A stretch of DNA of 11,950 nt from Thermoplasmatota archaeon (GTDB lineage Archaea; Thermoplasmatota; E2; DHVEG-1), in contig JAUWIE010000057.1 of assembly GCA_030605515.1 (NCBI GenBank), positions 1 through 11,950 of the forward strand, written 5' to 3'. The position numbers and the translations under genes were made by a program. Of this stretch, positions 1 through 7,207 are shown one piece after another (position 1 is the stretch's first letter; each line of letters opens with the position of its first letter). The notes under the pieces were generated by a model. It was not told the DNA's origin. It worked only from the letters and a program-made list of their open reading frames with translations, and ran no database searches.

Positions 1-40
1 ATGTCTTGCAGAGACATTTTTACATCCCATCCTTATGGGA
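1..40 (+). repeat. Two tandem short hairpins
   Basis: ATGTCT (1-6) pairs with AGACAT (12-17) around a 5-nt loop, and TCCCAT (25-30) pairs with ATGGGA (35-40) around a CCTT loop. Both stems are perfect 6-bp helices separated by a TTTT-containing spacer. They may be the 3' end of a transcript from the left or part of a small structured RNA; the window edge prevents a decision. Confidence 0.4.
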
Positions 41-267
41 CAAAATCATGTTTCTTCTATAAAAAATGTGTGTAGATTGGGCTGCTCATTAGCAAAATAT
101 ACCATTCTTAGAGACTAATAAAAAAGATATTAGATTATGACTAATCAATTCGAACAATAATTAAAAAAGTAGAAATTTGAAAAATATCAATAAAAAGATT
201 AATTTTCATAGATATAGATCTTTTTTGGATATACCTAGATTAAACATCAACATAATTTTTTTTGATA

Positions 268-274
268 TTATATA
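268..274 (+). promoter_or_regulatory. Candidate archaeal TATA box for leuS
   Basis: TTATATA lies about 52-58 nt before the leuS ATG, which would place transcription start near 295-300 and give a short leader. A second A/T box (TTAAATAAA, 286-294) would instead give a nearly leaderless mRNA. No strong SD precedes the ATG, which fits a short or leaderless transcript. The background is so AT-rich that the call is tentative. Confidence 0.35.
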
Positions 275-325
275 ACTGCCAAAACTTAAATAAAACATCT
301 TTTATTTCCCAACGGATAAGACATC

Positions 326-3151
326 ATGGAACCAAAAAACTATAATTATATAACAGTTGAAAAAAAGTGGCAGAATAAATGGATTGAAACAGAAATATTT
401 AAGGCAAAAAAGGAAAAAAACAAGAAATTTTTCATTCATTTCGCTTATCCTGGTGTTTCTGGCTACCTTCACGTAGGGCATATGAGAGGTTTTACTTATT
501 GCGACACAATAGCTCGATATAAACGAATGAATGGTTATGATGTGATGTTTCCTGCTGGTTTTCATGCTTCAGGAATACCATCAGTAGGTTTTGCAAAAAA
601 AGTAGAACGAAAAGAGCCTTTAACCATTAAATTATTAAAAGAAAACAACCTCACTGATGATTATATTAAAAAACTAACTGATCCCTTAGAAGTCGTAGAA
701 TATTTCGGAAAAATATATATTCAGGATTATTGGAAAAGATTCGGTTTCTTAATAGATTACTCAAGAATAATGAGCACAATATCTGAAGGATATAAAAAAT
801 TCATTGAATGGCAGTTTTATAAACTAAAACAAAAAAACCTTTTAATTCAAAAACCTCATTTTGCTCCTTTTTGCCCAAATTGTGGCCCTGTTGCAGTAGA
901 TAAATCGGAAACAGATATCTCAAAAGGCGGATCTTCAGAAATCCTTGAGTTTACAACAATTAAATTCCAAATGAACGATGGAACAATTCTACTCGCGGCA
1001 ACACTAAGACCAGAGACAATCTTTGGAGTAACAAACATGTGGATCAACCCAGATGTTGAATACATAAAAGCAAAAGTAAACAATGAGACATGGATTTGTT
1101 CAAAAGAAGGTATAAATAAACTTACTTATCAATATGATAACATAGAAATTCTAAATGAAAAAACCCCTGGAAAAAAACTTATAGGCAAATCCTGTAAAAT
1201 ACCACTCGTAAATAGAGAAATTCCTATTTTATCAGGACCTTTTGCAGATCCTAATGTAGCTAGTGGTATTGTTATGTCAGTTCCTGCTCATGCTCCATAT
1301 GACTGGATAGCACTTGTTGAATCAAAAGAAAATATTGAACCTATAACTATTATTGATGTCAAAGGCTTTGGCTCAAACCCTGCAAAAGAAGCTTGTGACG
1401 AACTTAGCATAAAAGGCCAAAATGAAACCGAAAAACTAGATATGGCTACTGAAAATGTTTATAAAAAAGAGTTTCACAAAGGTTATCTAAATGAAAAATG
1501 TGGTAAATATTCCGGAATAAAAATCTCTAATATAAAAGATGATGTAAAAAATGAATTAATATCAAAAAATTTAGCTATAATAATGAGAGAATTTTCAGAG
1601 GAAGTTATTTGTCGATGTGCAAAAAAAGTTGTTATCAAAAAAATACCTGACCAATGGTTTATACAATATAGTGATCAAAATTTAACAGAGAAATCAAAAA
1701 AACAAGTTAGAACGATGAATATATTCCCAACTGAGTACAAGGATGAGATGCCAGATATACTTGATTGGTTTGATGATCGAGCTTGTATAAGAAAAGGTTC
1801 GTGGCTTGGCACTGAATTTCCATTTAAAAAAGATTGGATAATAGAGCCAATATCTGACTCAACACTATACCCCTCTTATTATGTTATATCAAAATATGTT
1901 AATGAAAACAAGGTTAAACCTGAGGAGATGACTGAGGAGTTCTTTGATTATATTTTTCTAGGGAAAGGGAAACCAAAACATAAGATATGGGATGAAATCA
2001 GAAAAGATTTTATGTATTGGTACCCCGTTGACATTAATCTCGGTGGTAAAGAGCATAAAACAGTTCATTTCCCTGTGTTTTTAATGAATCATGTAGCAGT
2101 TATGCCCATGGAAAAATGGCCACAAGGTATTTTTGTACATTGGTGGGTCACACAAAAAGGAAAAGAGAAAATCAGTAAATCAAAAGGTGGTGCAGAACAC
2201 ATCAATGAAGCAGCTGAAATCTATGGTGTTGATGCAATGCGTCTTTACTATACCCATGCAGGTTCTCCTTTTGTAGATATAGAATGGAATTCAGAAGCAG
2301 TGACAATATACAAGAACAAGATCGCAAATATTTGGAAACTAATAAAACAAATAGGAGAAGTATCTGGTAAAACAAATGACAATCTTGATAACTGGCTAAG
2401 AAGCACAATGCAGAGAACAATAAAAAAGACTATTGATGCATTTGAAAACTTTAATTTACGTGTAGCTGCAAACGAAATATTTTTTGAATGTCAAAAAAAC
2501 ATACAATGGTATATAAAAAGAGGAGGAGGCAATAATGAACTTCTCAATGAATTTACAAGTATCTGGATAAAGCTGATAACTCCTATAGCACCACATCTAG
2601 CAGAGGAATTATGGCATGAATTAGGCAATACAAAGTTAGTTTCAACAGAAACTTATCCAGAGTTCAACCTAAAAAAATTATCTGATAAAGATGAAGTTGG
2701 AGAATATCTTCTCTCTGAAGTAGTAAATGATATTAATGAGATTCTAAAGGTAACAAAAATTACACCAAATAAAATATGTATATATACTACGTCAGATTGG
2801 AAACAAGAAATATTAATAAAGGCTTTAGAGCTTGATTCTAGAAATAAGCTAAATGTTGGAATGTTAATGAAAGAAATTATGTCTGATCCCAGTAAAAAAG
2901 CTATAGCTAAGCTGATTTCTCAGTTTGTTGGAAAACTTCCAGGAGAAATCAAAAAACTTAGTGAGAATGATCGGAATCGATATAAGGTTAAGATAGATGA
3001 AAAGAACTATCTAAAAAATGCTATTGATTATATGAAGAATGTTTTCTCATGTAATATTGAGGTTTTTAGTGCTGATGAAAAAGATATCTATGACCCTGCT
3101 AATAAGACAAGATTTGCAGTTCCATTAAGACCAGCAATATTTATTGAGTAA
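326..3151 (+). CDS. leuS: Leucyl-tRNA synthetase, archaeal/eukaryal type
   Basis: This cytoplasmic class I synthetase charges tRNA-Leu with leucine. At 941 residues it has the usual length for archaeal LeuRS. The class I signatures are HVGH at residues 49-52 and KISKS at 615-619 (the KMSKS loop). The CP1 editing domain carries TLRPET (226-231) and the conserved editing-pocket Asp in APYDW (about 326), so post-transfer editing is probably intact. Cysteine pairs CPNC (183-186) and CRC (429-431) suggest zinc binding in the connective region. The anticodon-binding domain and archaeal C-terminal extension follow to the stop. The first ATG is used, since the N-terminus aligns with family members from WQNKWIE onward. 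The Trm9-like gene starts 14 nt after the stop, so co-transcription is likely. Confidence 0.96.
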   Translation: MEPKNYNYITVEKKWQNKWIETEIFKAKKEKNKKFFIHFAYPGVSGYLHVGHMRGFTYCDTIARYKRMNGYDVMFPAGFHASGIPSVGFAKKVERKEPLTIKLLKENNLTDDYIKKLTDPLEVVEYFGKIYIQDYWKRFGFLIDYSRIMSTISEGYKKFIEWQFYKLKQKNLLIQKPHFAPFCPNCGPVAVDKSETDISKGGSSEILEFTTIKFQMNDGTILLAATLRPETIFGVTNMWINPDVEYIKAKVNNETWICSKEGINKLTYQYDNIEILNEKTPGKKLIGKSCKIPLVNREIPILSGPFADPNVASGIVMSVPAHAPYDWIALVESKENIEPITIIDVKGFGSNPAKEACDELSIKGQNETEKLDMATENVYKKEFHKGYLNEKCGKYSGIKISNIKDDVKNELISKNLAIIMREFSEEVICRCAKKVVIKKIPDQWFIQYSDQNLTEKSKKQVRTMNIFPTEYKDEMPDILDWFDDRACIRKGSWLGTEFPFKKDWIIEPISDSTLYPSYYVISKYVNENKVKPEEMTEEFFDYIFLGKGKPKHKIWDEIRKDFMYWYPVDINLGGKEHKTVHFPVFLMNHVAVMPMEKWPQGIFVHWWVTQKGKEKISKSKGGAEHINEAAEIYGVDAMRLYYTHAGSPFVDIEWNSEAVTIYKNKIANIWKLIKQIGEVSGKTNDNLDNWLRSTMQRTIKKTIDAFENFNLRVAANEIFFECQKNIQWYIKRGGGNNELLNEFTSIWIKLITPIAPHLAEELWHELGNTKLVSTETYPEFNLKKLSDKDEVGEYLLSEVVNDINEILKVTKITPNKICIYTTSDWKQEILIKALELDSRNKLNVGMLMKEIMSDPSKKAIAKLISQFVGKLPGEIKKLSENDRNRYKVKIDEKNYLKNAIDYMKNVFSCNIEVFSADEKDIYDPANKTRFAVPLRPAIFIE

Positions 3152-3165
3152 AAATTTTTTGTAGA

Positions 3166-3855
3166 ATGTCATATAAAAACGAATCTGAACATACCTGGGA
3201 TGCAATTGCTAAAAGTTTTGATGTAACACGGCGTAAACCATGGAAACAATGTATAGATTTTATAAATAAGCTATCAAAAACTGATATTGTTGCTGATGTT
3301 GGCTGTGGTAATGGACGCCATCTCTTACCATGTATAAAGCAATGCAAACAGGTTATTGGTATAGATATCTCAAGGGAACTACTATATATTATTCAAGAAA
3401 AAATAAAACAGAGTAATCTTAAAAATACATGTTTAATCCAGTCAAGTGCAGTAAATATACCCTTGAAAGATAATTCACTTGATAAAGTATTATTTATCGC
3501 CTCTTTACATAATATAAAAAGAAGAGATAGACGAATACAATCCTTAAAAGAAATTAAGCGCATACTTAACAAAGATGGAAAAGCACTGGTAAGTGTTTGG
3601 TCACGTTGGCAAGATAAATATAGAAAATTATTCTTTAAAAAATGGTTCACACAATTAGGTGAATCTGAGTTTGGAGATATTGATATCTACTGGAGGCAGC
3701 ACGGTCTAAATATCCCTAGGTTTTATCATCTTTATAGTAAAAAAGAATTTCGTAATGATCTTCTTAGTGCAGATCTAAAGATAATCGATATGATGGAGGT
3801 TAAACTTCATTCAAAAAAACATCCTGATAATTATTTTGCTATTGTCAGAAAATAA
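3166..3855 (+). CDS. Trm9-like SAM-dependent tRNA wobble-uridine methyltransferase
   Basis: This is a class I Rossmann-fold SAM methyltransferase of 229 residues. The N-terminal WDAIAKSFDVTRRKPW (11-26) closely matches the signature of the Trm9/ALKBH8-methyltransferase family, which methylates carboxymethyl groups on wobble uridine-34 in tRNA. Motif I is ADVGCGNGR (43-51), the SAM-ribose acidic residue is Asp67 (IGIDIS), and the IASLHNIKRRDRR segment corresponds to the family's motif IV region. The protein is shorter than yeast Trm9. The family usually needs the small partner Trm112, which is not in this window. No clear SD precedes the ATG, and the gene follows leuS by 14 nt. It could modify another substrate, but the N-terminal signature favours tRNA. 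Confidence 0.8.
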   Translation: MSYKNESEHTWDAIAKSFDVTRRKPWKQCIDFINKLSKTDIVADVGCGNGRHLLPCIKQCKQVIGIDISRELLYIIQEKIKQSNLKNTCLIQSSAVNIPLKDNSLDKVLFIASLHNIKRRDRRIQSLKEIKRILNKDGKALVSVWSRWQDKYRKLFFKKWFTQLGESEFGDIDIYWRQHGLNIPRFYHLYSKKEFRNDLLSADLKIIDMMEVKLHSKKHPDNYFAIVRK

Positions 3856-3869
3856 TTATTAACCCAACA

Positions 3870-3876
3870 TTTTTTT
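3870..3876 (+). terminator. Possible U-tract terminator after the Trm9-like gene
   Basis: A run of seven T begins 15 nt after the Trm9-like stop codon, and the 73-nt gap here is the largest between genes on this strand. Archaeal transcription commonly ends at such U-tracts without a hairpin. The gap may therefore separate a leuS-trm9 unit from the downstream trio. Comparable short T-runs occur elsewhere in this AT-rich DNA. Confidence 0.35.
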
Positions 3877-3928
3877 AAAGCAATATACATTACCACCTGG
3901 TTCATAGATTTGATATTTTGGTGTTTCA

Positions 3929-4597
3929 ATGGAGGAAGTCTATCTTACAAAAAAAAATATTTCATCAAAAGCTGATGAATGGATAGCAATGCTTGACTAC
4001 TCTTCGTCTAGATTAAAAAAATTTAAGTTTATTCCAAAAAACTCTGCTCTATTAGTTATTGATATGCAAGAATATTTCCTTAGTAAGAATTCTCATGCTT
4101 TTATTCCTGAAGCAAATGCTATTGTTCCAAATATTAATTCATTAATTGATGAATATAGGAATAAAGATTTTCCAGTAATATTTACATATTACGCACTTGA
4201 AAAAGATGAAGAACCAGGTATTATGGGCAGATGGTGGGGAGATATTCTAAGAGTATCAGATCCGTTATCAAAGATTCATACCTCTATCAAATGGAAAGAA
4301 AATGATATTTTGCTAAGGAAAAATCGTTATAGTGCATTTATCGGAACGAATTTAGATCAGTTACTAAAAGATATGAGGATTAATACTTTGATAATCACAG
4401 GGGTTATGACACATTTATGTTGCGAATCAACAGCAAGAGAAGCATTCATGAAGGATTATGATGTGTATTTTGTTGTTGATGCAACAGCAACAGGCTCTGA
4501 GGAATTTCACATTTCAAGTCTTAAAACATTAACCGATGGATTCACTATACCTGTAAAGACAGATACTGTTCTTATGGAGGTAAAACGTTTTGCGTGA
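3929..4597 (+). CDS. Isochorismatase-fold cysteine hydrolase
   Basis: This is a 222-residue cytoplasmic hydrolase of the isochorismatase/nicotinamidase superfamily. The catalytic triad is visible: Asp45 in LLVIDMQ, Lys131 in RKNRYSAF, and Cys165 (or its neighbour Cys164) in GVMTHLCCES. The RYSAF and GV-T-C-ST patterns resemble isochorismatase-like members more than nicotinamidases, but the substrate cannot be read from sequence; an amide, N-carbamoyl or vinyl-ether bond is typical. About 38 residues precede the core strand, a little longer than minimal members. No SD lies upstream of the ATG. Its 3' end carries a strong SD for the next gene and overlaps it by 8 nt, pointing to coupled expression with the flavoprotein and radical SAM genes. 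Confidence 0.85.
   Translation: MEEVYLTKKNISSKADEWIAMLDYSSSRLKKFKFIPKNSALLVIDMQEYFLSKNSHAFIPEANAIVPNINSLIDEYRNKDFPVIFTYYALEKDEEPGIMGRWWGDILRVSDPLSKIHTSIKWKENDILLRKNRYSAFIGTNLDQLLKDMRINTLIITGVMTHLCCESTAREAFMKDYDVYFVVDATATGSEEFHISSLKTLTDGFTIPVKTDTVLMEVKRFA
4576..4581 (+). promoter_or_regulatory. Strong SD that fixes the TTG start of the flavoprotein gene
   Basis: GGAGGT lies inside the hydrolase gene, 8 nt before TTG at 4590. No ATG lies nearby in this frame, and the protein begins R-D-I-A-V-V-G-A-G-P immediately after it, exactly where the FAD-binding strand should start. This settles the unusual TTG start and shows that SD-led initiation is used in this genome. Confidence 0.8.
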
Positions 4598-5468
4598 TAT
4601 TGCAGTAGTTGGAGCGGGACCTGCCGGAGTTGCAGCATCTGTTTTTTTAAAAAGAGCTGGATTTGATATATCATTATTTGAAAGACATGAGGTTGGTGGT
4701 CTCTTATTAAACGCTCATTTTGTTGAGAATTACCCTGGTTTTCCAGAGGGTATAACAGGAAAAAAATTATGCACACTTCTAAGGCAACACCTAAAGAAAT
4801 GGAATATTAAACCGATAATTGAAGAAGTTAAACAGATTAAAATCAAAAAAAAATTTTTTATAATAGAGACAAAGAATGATAAATTTATATTCAAAGTTGT
4901 AATTCTTGCCACAGGGACAATATCAAAAAAATTAGATATTCTAGGGGAACAAGAAATGCAGGGTAAGCTAGTTTTTTATGAAATTAAGGATTTAATACCA
5001 AAACTCAAATCAGGAATAAAGTGTACTATTGTCGGTAGCGGTGATGCTGCATTTGATTATGCGTTAAATCTTGCTGAAAGCGGAGTTAAAGTAAATCTGT
5101 ATTATAGATCAAAAAAACCGAAATGTCTCTCACTTCTTGAAGATCGAGTTAATAAAAACGAATCTATTCATACCTATCATTCTAATATCCCTATTAGTAT
5201 TATTGAAAATAAAGGAAAACCTGAAATAAAATTTAGAGATTCAGGGAAAAATAATAACTATACATATGATAAGTCAGATTATATCTTAATTGCATGTGGT
5301 AGAACTCCAAATAAAGGACTGCTGTCTAAAGATATTGAAAAACGTAATATTCCAGGTTTATACATAGCTGGTGATATTAGAACAGGTAAGTTCAGACAAA
5401 CAGGTATTGCAGTAGGTGAAGGACTTAAGGCTGCAATGGGTGTTGAAACATATCTACGAGGAATATAA
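4590..5468 (+). CDS. Thioredoxin-reductase-like FAD/NAD(P)H oxidoreductase lacking the CxxC
   Basis: This 292-residue two-domain flavoprotein has the size and layout of low-molecular-weight thioredoxin reductases. The FAD-binding GAGPAG is at 8-13 with Glu31 closing the fold. ATGT near 107 and YIAGD (258-262) contact FAD, and the NAD(P)H-binding GSGDAA is at 149-154. Where thioredoxin reductase has its redox-active CATC, this protein has EIKD (131-134, after Tyr130), so it cannot do dithiol exchange with thioredoxin. Relatives without the cysteines include ferredoxin/flavodoxin-NADP reductases and electron-transfer proteins. It starts at TTG, overlaps the hydrolase gene by 8 nt, and its TAA shares one base with the radical SAM start. 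Electron donation to that radical SAM enzyme is a reasonable inference, not shown. Confidence 0.85.
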   Translation: MRDIAVVGAGPAGVAASVFLKRAGFDISLFERHEVGGLLLNAHFVENYPGFPEGITGKKLCTLLRQHLKKWNIKPIIEEVKQIKIKKKFFIIETKNDKFIFKVVILATGTISKKLDILGEQEMQGKLVFYEIKDLIPKLKSGIKCTIVGSGDAAFDYALNLAESGVKVNLYYRSKKPKCLSLLEDRVNKNESIHTYHSNIPISIIENKGKPEIKFRDSGKNNNYTYDKSDYILIACGRTPNKGLLSKDIEKRNIPGLYIAGDIRTGKFRQTGIAVGEGLKAAMGVETYLRGI

Positions 5469-6400
5469 TGATGATTGAAGTATTGAATGAATATGGACGA
5501 GATGATCTTGCAAAGGTTTATGTTGCTTCATTGAGAGGTAGCAAGGATCATCTAGTTGAATTTGTGGAATCTGTTCAGCCGCCTATTCCTCGGGATAAAA
5601 AATGGGTTTTAATTGTTTCAACTCTTTTTGGTTGCCCAGTTGGATGTAAAATGTGTGATGCTGGAGGAGAATTTAAGGGTAGGCTTACCTCTGATGAGAT
5701 ATTAGCAGAAATTGATTATATGGTTCGTAAAAGGTTTCCTGATGGCATTATTTCTATTCCTAAGTTCAAGATACAGTTTGCTAGGATGGGTGATCCTGCT
5801 CTTAATATGGATGTTCTTACTGTTTTAGAGCAGCTTCCTAGTATTTATGATGCTCCTGGGCTTCTTCCCTCAGTGTCAACTGTTGCACCTAAAAACTCAG
5901 GGGAGTTCCTTGAACGACTAATAGATATTAAGAATCGTCATTATTATAATGGAAGGTTCCAGCTTCAATTCTCAATTCATACAACTGATGCTCAGAAAAG
6001 AGATGAGTTAATACCAATTTCTAAGATGAGTTTTGAGGAAATTGCTGAGTATGGTAAAAGGTTTTTCAATGTTGGAGATAAAAAAATTACTCTGAATTTT
6101 GCAATATGTAAAGGTTACCCTGTTGATGTTGATATAATTAGACAGATTTTTGATACGGAAAAATTCATAATTAAACTAACACCAATAAATCCAACTGATA
6201 AAGCAATATGTAATGAATTGATATCGGAAATTGATGCTTATAATCCTTCGTCGGCAGATCATATAATAGACGATTTCAGAGGTAAGGGTTTTGAAGTAAT
6301 ACTTAGTATTGGAGAGGTTGAGGAGAATAAAATTGGAAGTAACTGCGGTCAATTTGTATCTCAAATAAGAAAATCTATTTTGCAAAAGAGAACCTATTAA
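5468..6400 (+). CDS. RlmN/Cfr-like radical SAM protein, one catalytic Cys missing
   Basis: This 310-residue radical SAM protein resembles the RlmN/Cfr family, which methylates C2/C8 of adenosines in rRNA or tRNA. The 4Fe-4S motif is CPVGCKMC (Cys56, Cys60, Cys63). Family landmarks follow in order: RMGDPALN (SAM-binding GEP motif), FSIHTTDAQKRDELIPISK, KLTPINP, and SNCGQ, where Cys293 matches the methyl-carrying cysteine (Cys355 of E. coli RlmN). The other essential cysteine (Cys118 of RlmN) aligns with Ile49 in VLIVST. The N-terminal accessory domain of RlmN is largely absent. GAGGA at 5458-5462 serves ATG 5468, or the next ATG at 5471 with better spacing. The stop directly abuts the convergent permease gene. 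The enzyme may resolve its intermediate differently or catalyse another reaction. Confidence 0.85.
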   Translation: MMIEVLNEYGRDDLAKVYVASLRGSKDHLVEFVESVQPPIPRDKKWVLIVSTLFGCPVGCKMCDAGGEFKGRLTSDEILAEIDYMVRKRFPDGIISIPKFKIQFARMGDPALNMDVLTVLEQLPSIYDAPGLLPSVSTVAPKNSGEFLERLIDIKNRHYYNGRFQLQFSIHTTDAQKRDELIPISKMSFEEIAEYGKRFFNVGDKKITLNFAICKGYPVDVDIIRQIFDTEKFIIKLTPINPTDKAICNELISEIDAYNPSSADHIIDDFRGKGFEVILSIGEVEENKIGSNCGQFVSQIRKSILQKRTY

Positions 6401-7207
6401 TCATGATACTGCAATATCTCTATATCTGAAATATAATATGGATAATAATAAACAAATAATAGTTACAACAAGTAATATACTAATATCTAATAAGTCAACT
6501 TTACCTGCTTTTAGAATATTGTAAGGTTTAAAATAATTAGCAAGGGAAATATATCCAAGAGGTTTGTAATCTGGTATCATTAAGCTTATTGATCTTAAGA
6601 TATACATTCCAACAATAATTGCTATCATAATAATACTTGCTTTTATTTTTTCATCGATGATAACTGATACTAATAATCCAACACTTATGATAGCTAAAAA
6701 ATATGGAATTGATACTACATGTGTTAAAAATAAATAACTAAAGTTAAGTTCTTCATTTATCGCAAGGGTTGTTCCATAAATTGAAATCATAGTTGTAAAG
6801 TTGATAATAAGCATGAGTGGAATTATTCCAAAATATTTTTCAAGTACAATTTGCGGTCGAGAAATTGGATTAGACATGAATAGATCAATTGTTTTACCTT
6901 CGATTTCTTTTGAAATAAGAGTAGCTGAGATAAAACCGATTAAAATACCAAGGATCAAAATCCAGAATATTTGATACAATTCAATATTCATAAATCCAAC
7001 ATATGAAGCCATATCTTCAGATCCAGGTATAAAGGCCATTGTTTCACCGAAATCATCGGCTAGATCTGGCATCATATCTTTATACGCTGGGTATATAGCA
7101 CAATACATAGCTCCTGTTGCCATAAAAAGTATGGTTAGAATTATTGTAATCTTCCAATTATCTCTTATGGTTTGATATGTAACCCTGAACCGAAACCATG
7201 GTTTCAT
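6401..7207 (-). CDS. ABC-2 type transporter permease
   Basis: This 268-residue integral membrane protein belongs to the ABC-2/NatB-like permeases. About six hydrophobic helices are readable, roughly at residues 19-41, 78-102, 124-148, 160-187, 191-213 and 238-262. A large extracytoplasmic loop between the first two (YKDMMPDLADDFGETM onward) and the cytoplasmic EIEGKTIDLFMSNPISR segment, the usual coupling region with the ATPase, are typical. The ATG overlaps the ATPase stop as ATGA, and AGGAGG (7215-7220 on this strand) is 7 nt away, so translation is coupled. It should pair with the upstream ATPase to export or import an unidentified substrate. Its stop lies directly against that of the radical SAM gene. 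Confidence 0.88.
   Translation of the reverse strand: MKPWFRFRVTYQTIRDNWKITIILTILFMATGAMYCAIYPAYKDMMPDLADDFGETMAFIPGSEDMASYVGFMNIELYQIFWILILGILIGFISATLISKEIEGKTIDLFMSNPISRPQIVLEKYFGIIPLMLIINFTTMISIYGTTLAINEELNFSYLFLTHVVSIPYFLAIISVGLLVSVIIDEKIKASIIMIAIIVGMYILRSISLMIPDYKPLGYISLANYFKPYNILKAGKVDLLDISILLVVTIICLLLSILYFRYRDIAVS

Larger units (their letters stand above)
1..325. other. AT-rich non-coding leader upstream of leuS
   Basis: No convincing gene was seen. A 24-codon frame opens with ATG at position 1 and stops at 73-75; it may be chance or the tail of something starting left of the window. Two small perfect hairpins sit at 1-17 and 25-40. The rest is very A/T-rich with weak palindromes (for example ATTAG/CTAAT at 129-145). 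No tRNA cloverleaf was recognised. The final 60 bases probably hold the leuS promoter. Confidence 0.6.

Noticed and set aside
1..325. tRNA or other known RNA gene upstream of leuS
   Set aside because: No acceptor stem, T-loop or CCA-like end could be aligned; only small hairpins were found.
302..565. 87-codon minus-strand frame over the leuS start
   Set aside because: It is antisense to the strongly conserved HVGH region of LeuRS and shows no recognisable domain; its apparent hydrophobicity is a by-product of A/T-rich antisense DNA.
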